The position numbers and the translations under genes were made by a program. The notes beneath the pieces are model-generated. The model did no database searches. It was given only the letters and a program-made list of their open reading frames with translations, and had not been told where the DNA came from. A stretch of DNA of 64,000 nucleotides from Litoditis marina (taxonomy: Eukaryota; Nematoda; Chromadorea; Rhabditida; Rhabditidae), in NCBI GenBank assembly GCA_964036275.1, contig CAXIWQ010000358.1, positions 1 through 64,000 on the forward strand, given 5' to 3'. Positions within the stretch are counted from its first letter, which is position 1. The number at the start of each line of letters is the position of its first letter. This document shows, in pieces, positions 1 through 12,060 of this stretch.

Positions 1-3000
1 AATTGGACTATCTTTCCACTTATAGTAACAACTACCATGAAACAATTGGTTTTCCTACAATCTTCAGATTGACCTGTGAAAACTTCGGAATCCGGCCGAT
101 TGAATATCAGCGCGGCCAAAATTGGAACTTTCTGAGTTTCGATACAGAGCTTGTACACATGTAAAACCTTTAGTACACTGTTACTACTCAATTGGACTAT
201 CTTCCCACTTATGGTAACAACTACCATGAAACAATTGGTTTTCTTACAATCTTCCGATTGACCTGTGAAAACTTCGGAATCCGGCCGATTCAATATCAGC
301 GCGGCCAAAATTGGAACTTTCTGAGTTTCGATACAGAGCTTGTATACATGAAAAACCTTTAGTACACTGTTACTACTCAATTGGACTATCTCCCCACTTA
401 TAGTAACAACTACCATGAAACAATTGGTTTTCTTACAATCTTCAGATTGACCTGTGAAAACTTCGGAATCCGGCCGATTGAATATCAGCGCGGCCAAAAT
501 TGGAACTTTCTGAGTTTCGATACAGAGCTTGTATACATGTAAAACCTTTAGTACACTGTTACTACTCAATTGGACTATCTTCCCACTTATGGTCACAACT
601 ACCATGAAACAATTGGCCTCCTTACAATCTCCAGATTGACCGGTGAAAACTTCGAAATCCGGCCGATTCAATATCAGCGCGGCCAAAATTCGAACTTTCT
701 GAGTTTCGATACAGAGCTTGTATACATGTAAAACCTTTGGTACACTGTTACCACTTAATTGGACTATCTTTCCACTTATAGTAACAACTACCATGAAACA
801 ATTGGTTTTCTTACAATCTTCAGATTGACCAGTGAAAACTTCGGAATCCGGCCGATTGAATATCAGCGCGGCCAAAATTCGAACTTTCTGAGTTTCGATA
901 CAGAGGTTGTATACATGAAAAACCTTTAGTACACTGTTACTACTCAATTGGACTATTTTCCCACTTATGGTAACAACTACCATGAAACAATTGGTTTTCT
1001 TACAATCTTCCGATTGACCTGTGAAAACTTCGGAATCCGGCCGATTCAATATCAGCGCGGCCAAAATTCGAACTTTCTGAGTTTCGATACAGAGCTTGTA
1101 TACATGCAAAACCTTCCGTACACTGTTACCACTTAATTGGACTATCTTTCCACTTATAGTAACAACTACCATGAAACAATTGGTTTTCCTACAATCTTCA
1201 GATTGACCTGTGAAAACTTCGGAATCCGGCCGATTGAATATCAGCGCGGCCAAAATTGGAACTTTCTGAGTTTCGATACAGAGCTTGTATACATGTAAAA
1301 CCTTTAGTACACTGTTACTACTCAATTGGACTATCTTCCCACTTATGGTCACAACTACCATGAAACAATTGGCCTCCTTACAATCTCCAGATTGACCGGT
1401 GAAAACTTCGAAATCCGGCCGATTCAATATCAGCGCGGCCAAAATTCGAACTTTCTGAGTTTCGATACAGAGCTTGTATACATGTAAAACCTTTGGTACA
1501 CTGTTACTACTCAATTGGACTATCTTCCCACTTATGGTAACAACTACCATGAAACAATTGGTTTTCTTACAATCTTCCGATTGACCTGTGAAAACTTCGG
1601 AATCCGGCCGATTCAATATCAGCGCGGCCAAAATTCGAACTTTCTGAGTTTCGATACAGAGCTTGTATACATGCAAAACCTTCCGTACACTGTTACCACT
1701 TAATTGGACTATCTTTCCACTTATAGTAACAACTACCATGAAACAATTGGTTTTCCTACAATCTTCAGATTGACCTGTGAAAACTTCGGAATCCGGCCGA
1801 TTGAATATCAGCGCGGCCAAAATTGGAACTTTCTGAGTTTCGATACAGAGCTTGTATACATGTAAAACCTTTAGTACACTGTTACTACTCAATTGGACTA
1901 TCTTTCCACTTATGGTCACAACTACCATGAAACAATTGGCCTCCTTACAATCTTCAGATTGACCGGTGAAAACTTCGAAATTCGGCCGATTCAATATCAG
2001 CGCGGCCAAAATTCGAACTTTCTGAGTTTCGATACAGAGCTTGTATACATGTAAAACCTTTAGTACACTGTTACTACTCAATTGGACTATCTTCCCACTT
2101 ATGGTCACAACTACCATGAAACAATTGGCCTCCTTACAATCTCCAGATTGACCGGTGAAAACTTCGAAATCCGGCCGATTCAATATCAGCGCGGCCAAAA
2201 TTGGAACTTTCTGAGTTTCGACACAGAGCTTGTATACATGTAAAACCTTTAGTACACTGTTACTACTCAATTGGACTATCTTTCCACTTATGGTCACAAC
2301 TACCATGAAACAATTGGCCTCCTTACAATCTTCAGATTGACCGGTGAAAACTTCGAAATTCGGCCGATTCAATATCAGCGCGGCCAAAATTCGAACTTTC
2401 TGAGTTTCGATACAGAGCTTGTATACATGTAAAACCTTTGGTACACTGTTACTACTCAATTGGACTATCTTCCCACTCATGGTAACAACTACCATGAAAC
2501 AATTGGCCTCCTTACAATCTCCAGATTGACCGGTGAAAACTTCGAAATCCGGCCGATTCAATATCAGCGCGGCCAAAATTCGAACTTTCTGAGTTTTGAT
2601 ACAGAGCTTGTATACATGAATAACCTTTAGGACACTGTTACTACTTAATTGGACTATCTCCCCACTTATAGTAACAACTACCATGAAACAATTGGCCTCC
2701 TTACAATCTCCAGATTGACCGGTGAAAACTTCGAAATCCGGCCGATTCAATATCAGCGCGGCCAAAATTCGAACTTTCTGAGTTTCGATACAGAGCTTGT
2801 ATACATGTAAAACCTTTGGTACACTGTTACTACTCAATTGGACTATCTTCCCACTCATGGTAACAACTACCATGAAACAATTGGCCTCCTTACAATCTTC
2901 AGATTGACCGGTGAAAACTTCGAAATCCGGCCGATTCAATATCAGCGCGGCCAAAATTCGAACTTTCTGAGTTTTGATACAGAGCTTGTATACATGTAAA

Positions 3001-4584
3001 ACCTTTAGTACACTGTTACTACTCAATTGGACTATCTTCCCACTTATGGTCACAACTACCATGAAACAATTGGCCTCCTTACAATCTCCAGATTGACCGG
3101 TGAAAACTTCGAAATCCGGCCGATTCAATATCAGCGCGGCCAAAATTCGAACTTTCTGAGTTTCGATACAGAGCTTGTATACATGTAAAACCTTTGGTAC
3201 ACTGTTACTACTCAATTGGACTATCTTCCCACTTATGGTAACAACTACCATGAAACAATTGGTTTTCTTACAATCTTCCGATTGACCTGTGAAAACTTCG
3301 GAATCCGGCCGATTCAATATCAGCGCGGCCAAAATTCGAACTTTCTGAGTTTCGATACAGAGCTTGTATACATGCAAAACCTTCCGTACACTGTTACCAC
3401 TTAATTGGACTATCTTTCCACTTATAGTAACAACTACCATGAAACAATTGGTTTTCCTACAATCTTCAGATTGACCTGTGAAAACTTCGGAATCCGGCCG
3501 ATTGAATATCAGCGCGGCCAAAATTGGAACTTTCTGAGTTTCGATACAGAGCTTGTATACATGTAAAACCTTTAGTACACTGTTACTACTCAATTGGACT
3601 ATCTTTCCACTTATGGTCACAACTACCATGAAACAATTGGCCTCCTTACAATCTTCAGATTGACCGGTGAAAACTTCGAAATTCGGCCGATTCAATATCA
3701 GCGCGGCCAAAATTCGAACTTTCTGAGTTTCGATACAGAGCTTGTATACATGTAAAACCTTTGGTACACTGTTACTACTCAATTGGACTATCTTCCCACT
3801 CATGGTAACAACTACCATGAAACAATTGGCCTCCTTACAATCTTCAGATTGACCGGTGAAAACTTCGAAATCCGGCCGATTCAATATCAGCGCGGCCAAA
3901 ATTCGAACTTTCTGAGTTTTGATACAGAGCTTGTATACATGAATAACGTTTAGGACACTGTTACTACTTAATTGGACTATCTCCCCACTTATAGTAACAA
4001 CTACCATGAAACAATTGGTTTTTTTACAATCTTCAGATTGACCTGTGAAAACTTCGGAATCCGGCCGATTGAATATCAGCGCGGCCAAAATTCGAACCTT
4101 CTGAGTTTTGATACAGAGCTTGTATACATGAAAAACTTTAGTACACTGTTACTACTCAGTTGGACTATCTCCCCACTTATAGTAACAACTACCATGAAAC
4201 AATTGGTTTTCTTACAATCTTCAGATTGACCTGTGAAAACTTCGAAATCCGGCCGATTCAATATCAGCGCGGCCAAAATTCGAACTTTCTGAGTTTCGAT
4301 ACAGAGCTTGTCTACATGAAAAACCTTTAGTACACTGTTACTACTTGATTGGACTATCTTCCCACTTATAGTAACAACTACCATGAAACAATTGGTTTTC
4401 TCACAATCTTCAGATTGACCTGTGAAAACTTCGGAATCCGGCCGATTGAATATCAGCGCGGCAAAAATTCGAACTTTCTGAGTTTCGATACAGAGCTTGT
4501 AAACATGAAAAACCTTTAGTACACTGTTACTACTCAATTGGACTATTTTCCCACTCATGGTAACAACTACCATGAAACAATTGG
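1..4584 (+). repeat. Mixed-type satellite segment at the left edge
   Basis: About 24 monomers of several interleaved types with no simple HOR. A rare GAAATTCGG variant (normally GAAATCCGG) at 1977, 2355 and 3678 gives spacings of 378 bp (2 units) and 1323 bp (7 units), marking small local duplications. GCCTCCTTAC and ACCGGTG types are frequent here. One unit has AATAACGTTTAGG in place of AATAACCTTTAGG near 3945. No gene or other element is present. Confidence 0.85.
85..141 (+). other. CpG-rich conserved core of the monomer (first copy shown)
   Basis: This is the segment present in essentially every monomer, shown here in the first one. In the common version it holds seven CpGs within about 57 bp: in TTCGGAA (or TTCGAAA), two in CCGGCCG, two in AGCGCGGC, one in ATTCGAAC and one in TTTCGATAC. 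The rest of the unit has almost none, apart from an optional ACCGGT near position 74 and CCGTAC in one tail type. In this first copy ATTCGAAC is ATTGGAAC, a common C-to-G variant. The block contains or overlaps the palindromes CGGCCG and TTCGAA. Conservation and CpG content are visible; a binding or chromatin role is inference. Confidence 0.6.
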
Positions 4585-6475
4585 CCTCCTTACAATCTTC
4601 AGATTGACCGGTGAAAACTTCGAAATCCGGCCGATTCAATATCAGCGCGGCCAAAATTCGAACTTTCTGAGTTTCGATACAGAGCTTGTATACATGAAAA
4701 ACCTTCAGGACACTGTTACTACTTAATTGGACTATCTCCCCACTCATAGTAACAACTACCATGAAACAATTGGTTTTTTTACAATCTTCAGATTGACCTG
4801 TGAAAACTTCGGAATCCGGCCGATTGAATATCAGCGCGGCCAAAATTCGAACCTTCTGAGTTTTGATACAGAGCTTGTATACATGAAAAATCTTTAGTAC
4901 ACTGTTACTACTCAGTTGGACTATCTCCCCACTTATAGTAACAACTACCATGAAACAATTGGTTTTCTTACAATCTTCAGATTGACCTGTGAAAACTTCG
5001 AAATCCGGCCGATTCAATATCAGCGCGGCCAAAATTCGAACTTTCTGAGTTTCGATACAGAGCTTGTCTACATGAAAAACCTTTAGTACACTGTTACTAC
5101 TTGATTGGACTATCTTCCCACTTATAGTAACAACTACCATGAAACAATTGGTTTTCTCACAATCTTCAGATTGACCTGTGAAAACTTCGGAATCCGGCCG
5201 ATTGAATATCAGCGCGGCAAAAATTCGAACTTTCTGAGTTTCGATACAGAGCTTGTAAACATGAAAAACCTTTAGTACGCTGTTACTACTTAATTGGACT
5301 ATCTTTCCACTTATAGTAACAACTAACTTGAAACAATTGACCTATTTACAATCTTCAGGTTGACCGGTAAAAACTTCGAAATCCGGCCGATTCAATATCA
5401 GCGCGGCCAAAATTCGAACTTTCTGAGTTTCGATACAGAGCTTGTATACATGTAAAACCTTTAGTACACTGTTACTACTTGATTGGACTATCTTCCCACT
5501 TATAGTAACAACTAACATGAAACAATTGGCCTCCTTACAATCTTCAGATTGACCTGTGAAAACTTCGAAATCCGGCCGATTCAATATCAGCGCGGCCAAA
5601 ATTCGAACTTTCTGAGTTTCGATACAGAGCTTGTATACATGAAAAACCTTCAGGACACTGTTACTACTTAATTGGACTATCTCCCCACTCATAGTAACAA
5701 CTACCATGAAACAATTGGTTTTTTTACAATCTTCAGATTGACCTGTGAAAACTTCGGAATCCGGCCGATTGAATATCAGCGCGGCCAAAATTCGAACCTT
5801 CTGAGTTTTGATACAGAGCTTGTATACATGAAAAATCTTTAGTACACTGTTACTACTCAGTTGGACTATCTCCCCACTTATAGTAACAACTACCATGAAA
5901 CAATTGGTTTTCTTACAATCTTCAGATTGACCTGTGAAAACTTCGAAATCCGGCCGATTCAATATCAGCGCGGCCAAAATTCGAACTTTCTGAGTTTCGA
6001 TACAGAGCTTGTCTACATGAAAAACCTTTAGTACACTGTTACTACTTGATTGGACTATCTTCCCACTTATAGTAACAACTACCATGAAACAATTGGTTTT
6101 CTCACAATCTTCAGATTGACCTGTGAAAACTTCGGAATCCGGCCGATTGAATATCAGCGCGGCAAAAATTCGAACTTTCTGAGTTTCGATACAGAGCTTG
6201 TAAACATGAAAAACCTTTAGTACGCTGTTACTACTTAATTGGACTATCTTTCCACTTATAGTAACAACTAACTTGAAACAATTGACCTATTTACAATCTT
6301 CAGGTTGACCGGTAAAAACTTCGAAATCCGGCCGATTCAATATCAGCGCGGCCAAAATTCGAACTTTCTGAGTTTCGATACAGAGCTTGTATACATGTAA
6401 AACCTTTAGTACACTGTTACTACTTGATTGGACTATCTTCCCACTGATAGTAACAACTAACATGAAACAATTGGC
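4585..6475 (+). repeat. 945-bp five-monomer duplication (two copies)
   Basis: Two adjacent blocks of five monomers are nearly identical. The rare CTTCAGGACAC tail occurs at 4703 and 5648, and GAAAAATCTTTAG at about 4885 and 5830, all exactly 945 bp apart. Each copy ends in a unit carrying GACCTATTTAC with ACCGGTAAAAAC. The outer limits are estimated from where the marker correspondence stops. Confidence 0.8.
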
Positions 6476-9400
6476 CTCCTTACAATCTTCAGATTGACCT
6501 GTGAAAACTTCGGAATCCGGCCGATTGAATATCAGCGCGGCAAAAATTCGAACTTTCTGAGTTTCGATACAGAGCTTGTAAACATGAAAAACCTTTAGTA
6601 CGCTGTTACTACTTAATTGGACTATCTTTCCACTTATAGTAACAACTAACTTGAAACAATTGACCTATTTACAATCTTCAGGTTGACCGGTAAAAACTTC
6701 GAAATCCGGCCGATTCAATATCAGCGCGGCCAAAATTCGAACTTTCTGAGTTTCGATACAGAGCTTGTATACATGTAAAACCTTTAGTACACTGTTACTA
6801 CTCAATTGGACTATCTTCCCACTCATGGTAACAACTACCATGAAACAATTGGTTTTCTTACAATCTTCAGATTGACCTGTGAAAACTTCGGAATCCGGCC
6901 GATTCAATATCAGCGCGGCCAAAATTCGAACTTTCTGAGTTTCGATACAGAGCTTGTATACATGAAAAACCTTCCGTACACTGTTACCACTTAATTGGAC
7001 TATCTTTCCACTTATAGTAACAACTACCATGAAACAATTGGTTTTCTTACAATCTTCAGATTGACCAGTGAAAACTTCGGAATCCGGCCGATTGAATATC
7101 AGCGCGGCCAAAATTGGAACTTTCTGAGTTTCGATACAGAGCTTGTATACATGAAAAACCTTTAGTACACTGTTACTACTCAATTGGACTATCTCCCCAC
7201 TTATAGTAACAACTACCATGAAACAATTGGTTTTCTTACAATCTTCAGATTGACCTGTGAAAACTTCGGAATCCGGCCGATTGAATATCAGCGCGGCCAA
7301 AATTCGAACTTTCTGAGTTTCGATACAGAGGTTGTATACATGAAAACCTTCCGTACACTGTTACCACTTAATTGGACTATCTTTCCACTTATAGTAACAA
7401 CTACCATGAAACAATTGGTTTTCCTACAATCTTCAGATTGACCTGTGAAAACTTCGGAATCCGGCCGATTGAATATCAGCGCGGCCAAAATTCGAACTTT
7501 CTGAGTTTCGATACAGAGGTTGTATACATGAAAAACCTTTAGTACACTGTTACTACTCAATTGGACTATTTTCCCACTTATGGTAACAACTACCATGAAA
7601 CAATTGGTTTTCTTACAATCTTCAGATTGACCTGTGAAAACTTCGGAATCCGGCCGATTCAATATCAGCGCGGCCAAAATTCGAATTTTCTGAGTTTCGA
7701 TACAGAGCTTGTATACATGCAAAACCTTCCGTACACTGTTACCACTTAATTGGACTATCTTTCCACTTATAGTAACAACTACCATGAAACAATTGGTTTT
7801 CCTACAATCTTCAGATTGACCTGTGAAAACTTCGGAATCCGGCCGATTGAATATCAGCGCGGCCAAAATTGGAACTTTCTGAGTTTCGATACAGAGCTTG
7901 TATACATGTAAAACCTTTAGTACACTGTTACTACTCAATTGGACTATCTTCCCACTTATGGTCACAACTACCATGAAACAATTGGCCTCCTTACAATCTT
8001 CAGATTGACCGGTGAAAACTTCGGAATCCGGCCGATTGAATATCAGCGCGGCCAAAATTGGAACTTTCTGAGTTTCCATACAGAGCTTGTATACATGTAA
8101 AACCTTTGGTACACTGTTACTACTCAATTGGACTATCTTCCCACTCATGTTAACAACTACCATGAAACAATTGGCCTCCTTACAATCTTCAGATTGACCG
8201 GTGAAAACTTCGAAATCCGGCCGATTCAATATCAGCGCGGCCAAAATTCGAACTTTCTGAGTTTCGATACAGAGCTTGTATACATGAAAAACCTTTAGGA
8301 CACTGTTACTACTTAATTTGACTATCTCCCCACTTATAGTAACAACTACCATGAAACAATTGGTTTTTTTACAATCTTCAGATTGACCTGTGAAAACTTC
8401 GGAATCCGGCCGATTGAATATCAGCGCGGCCAAAATTCGAACCTTCTGAGTTTTGATACAGAGCTTGTATACATGAAAAACCTTTAGTACACTGTTACTA
8501 CTCAGTTGGACTATCTCCCCACTTATAGTAACAACTACCATGAAACAATTGGTTTTCTTACAATCTTCAGATTGACCTGTGAAAACTTCGAAATCCGGCC
8601 GATTCAATATCAGCGCGGCCAAAATTCGAACTTTCTGAGTTTCGATACAGAGCTTGTCTACATGAAAAACCTTTAGTACACTGTTACTACTTGATTGGAC
8701 TATCTCCCCACTCATAGTAACAACTACCATGAAACAATTGGTTTTTTTACAATCTTCAGATTGACCTGTGAAAACTTCGGAATCCGGCCGATTGAATATC
8801 AGCGCGGCCAAAATTCGAACCTTCTGAGTTCTGATACAGAGCTTGTATACATGAAAAACCTTTAGGACACTGTTACTACTTAATTGGACTATCTCCCCAC
8901 TTATAGTAACAACTACCATGAAACAATTGGTTTTTTTACAATCTTCAGATTGACCTGTGAAAACTTCGGAATCCGGCCGATTGAATATCAGCGCGGCCAA
9001 AATTCGAACCTTCTGAGTTTTGATACAGAGCTTGTATACATGTAAAACCTTTGGTACACTGTTACTACTCAATTGGACTATCTCCCCACTTATAGTAACA
9101 ACTACCATGAAACAATTGGTTTTCTTACAATCTTCAGATTGACCTGTGAAAACTTCGAAATCCGGCCCAATATCAGCGCGGCCAAAATTCGAACTTTCTG
9201 AGTTTCGATACAGAGCTTGTCTACATGAAAAACCTTTAGTACACTGTTACTACTTGATTGGACTATCTTTCCACTTATAGTAACAACTACCATGAAACAA
9301 TTGGTTTTCTCACAATCTTCAGATTGACCTGTGAAAACTTCGGAATCCGGCCGATTGAATATCAGCGCGGCAAAAATTCGAACTTTCTGAGTTTCGATAC

Positions 9401-10074
9401 AGAGCTTGTAAACATGAAAAACCTTTAGTACACTGTTACTACTCAATTGGACTATTTTCCCACTCATGGTAACAACTACCATGAAACAATTGGCCTCCTT
9501 ACAATCTTCAGATTGACCGGTGAAAACTTCGAAATCCGGCCGATTCAATATCAGCGCGGCCAAAATTCGAACTTTCTGAGTTTCGATACAGAGCTTGTAT
9601 ACATGAAAAACCTTTAGGACACTGTTACTACTTAATTGGACTATCTCCCCACTCATAGTAACAACTACCATGAAACAATTGGTTTTTTTACAATCTTCAG
9701 ATTGACCTGTGAAAACTTCGGAATCCGGCCGATTGAATATCAGCGCGGCCAAAATTCGAACCTTCTGAGTTTTGATACAGAGCTTGTATACATGAAAAAC
9801 CTTTAGTACACTGTTACTACTCAGTTGGACTATCTCCCCACTTATAGTAACAACTACCATGAAACAATTCGTTTTCTTACAATCTTCAGATTGACCTGTG
9901 AAAACTTCGAAATCCGGCCGATTCAATATCAGCGCGGCCAAAATTCGAACTTTCTGAGTTTCGATACAGAGCTTGTCTACATGAAAAACCTTTAGTACAC
10001 TGTTACTACTTGATTGGACTATCTTCCCACTTATAGTAACAACTACCATGAAACAATTGGTTTTCTCACAATCT
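6476..10074 (+). repeat. Mixed satellite segment with two small deletions
   Basis: About 19 monomers of mixed types. It contains the one-base-short tail CATGAAAACCTTCCG near 7340, giving a 188-bp unit, and a unique 4-bp deletion after 9167 that turns CCGGCCGATTCAATATC into CCGGCCCAATATC. A unit near 8080 has TTTCCATAC in place of TTTCGATAC, one of the few losses of that otherwise constant CpG. Nothing other than satellite is present. Confidence 0.85.
9161..9175 (+). other. 4-bp deletion inside the conserved core
   Basis: GATT is missing between GGCC and CAATATC, giving a 185-bp monomer. I saw this in only one unit. It shifts the long open frame that crosses the unit on the minus strand, which then reads into a short unrelated tail and ends near 9102. 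Confidence 0.85.
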
Positions 10075-12060
10075 TCAGATTGACCTGTGAAAACTTCGGA
10101 ATCCGGCCGATTGAATATCAGCGCGGCAAAAATTCGAACTTTCTGAGTTTCGATACAGAGCTTGTAAACATGAAAAACCTTTAGTACGCTGTTACTACTT
10201 AATTGGACTATCTTTCCACTTATAGTAACAACTAACTTGAAACAATTGACCTATTTACAATCTTCAGGTTGACCGGTAAAAACTTCGAAATCCGGCCGAT
10301 TCAATATCAGCGCGGCCAAAATTCGAACTTTCTGAGTTTCGATACAGAGCTTGTATACATGTAAAACCTTTAGTACACTGTTAATACTCAATTGGACTAT
10401 CTTCCCACTCATGGTAACAACTACCATGAAACAATTGGTTTTCTTACAATCTTCAGATTGACCTGTGAAAACTTCGGAATCCGGCCGATTCAATATCAGC
10501 GCGGCCAAAATTCGAACTTTCTGAGTTTCGATACAGAGCTTGTATACATGAAAAACCTTTGGTACACTGTTTCTACTCAATTGGACTATCTTCCCACTCA
10601 TGGTAACAACTACCATGAAACAATTGGCCTCCTTACAATCTTCAGATTGACCGGTGAAAACTTCGGAATCCGGCCGATTGAATATCAGCGCGGCCAAAAT
10701 TCGAACTTTCTGAGTTTCGATACAGAGGTTGTATACATGAAAAACCTTTAGTACACTGTTACTACTCAATTGGACTATTTTCCCACTTATGGTAACAACT
10801 ACCATGAAACAATTGGTTTTCTTACAATCTTCAGATTGACCTGTGAAAACTTCGGAATCCGGCCGATTCAATATCAGCGCGGCCAAAATTCGAACTTTCT
10901 GAGTTTCGATACAGAGCTTGTATACATGCAAAACCGTCCGTACACTGTTACCACTTAATTGGACTATCTTTCCACTTATAGTAACAACTACCATGAAACA
11001 AGTGGTTTTCCTACAATCTTCAGATTGACCTGTGAAAACTTCGGAATCCGGCCGATTGAATATCAGCGCGGCCAAAATTCGAACTTTCTGAGTTTCGATA
11101 CAGAGGTTGTATACATGAAAAACCTTTAGTACACTGTTACTACTCAGTTGGACTATCTCCCCACTTATAGTAACAACTACCATGAAACAATTGGTTTTCT
11201 TACAATCTTCAGATTGACCTGTGAAAACTTCGGAATCCGGCCGATTCAATATCAGCGCGGCCAAAATTCGAACTTTCTGAGTTTCGATACAGAGCTTGTA
11301 TACATGCAAAACCTTCCGTACACTGTTACCACTTAATTGGACTATCTTTCCACTTATAGTAACAACTACCATGAAACAAGTGGTTTTCCTACAATCTTCA
11401 GATTGACCTGTGAAAACTTCGGAATCCGGCCGATTGAATATCAGCGCGGCCAAAATTGGAACTTTCTGAGTTTCGATACAGAGCTTGTATACATGTAAAA
11501 CCTTTAATACACTGTTACTACTCAATTGGACTATCTTCCCACTTATGGTCACAACTACCATGAAACAATTGGCCTCCTTACAATCTTCAGATTGACCGGT
11601 GAAAACTTCGGAATCCGGCCGATTGAATATCAGCGCGGCCAAAATTGGAACTTTCTGAGTTTCGATACAGAGCTTGTATACATGAAAAACCTTTAGTACA
11701 CTGTTACTACTCAATTGGACTATCTCCCCACTTATAGTAACAACTACCATGAAACAATTGGTTTTCTTACAATCTTCAGATTGACCTGTGAAAACTTCGG
11801 AATCCGGCCGATTGAATATCAGCGCGGCCAAAATTCGAACTTTCTGAGTTTCGATACAGAGGTTGTATACATGAAAACCTTCCGTACACTGTTACCACTT
11901 AATTGGACTATCTTTCCACTTATAGTAACAACTACCATGAAACAATTGGTTTTCCTACAATTTTCAGATTGACCTGTGAAAACTTCGGAATCCGGCCGAT
12001 TGAATATCAGCGCGGCCAAAATTCGAACTTTCTGAGTTTCGATACAGAGCTTGTATACAT
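10075..12060 (+). repeat. Copy 1 of an approximately 1.99-kb segmental duplication
   Basis: This block of about 10.5 monomers matches 16,848-18,833 in order and variant content at a constant offset of 6773 bp. Matching marks include GTTTCTACTC (10,569 and 17,342) and GAAACAAGTGG (10,997 and 17,770). The offset equals 36 units minus 31 bp. The 31 bp is the loss at the fold-back lesion near 15,690, which lies between the two copies. Confidence 0.8.

Noticed and set aside
70..150. CENP-B box
   Set aside because: The nearest stretch, TTTCGATACAGAGCTT, fits the TTCG....A half of the mammalian box but lacks the required CGGG half, and no other site in the unit fits better.
150..175. TATA-like promoter at TTGTATACATG
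   Set aside because: It is present in every unit with no consistent downstream gene and overlaps a simple palindrome. Transcription cannot be judged from the sequence.
948..1136. 62-codon forward frames recurring in the left arm, and on the minus strand in the right arm
   Set aside because: They start at TTG and are one monomer long; the stop comes from the ACTTAATTGG unit boundary. They are another frame of the same satellite, not separate small genes.
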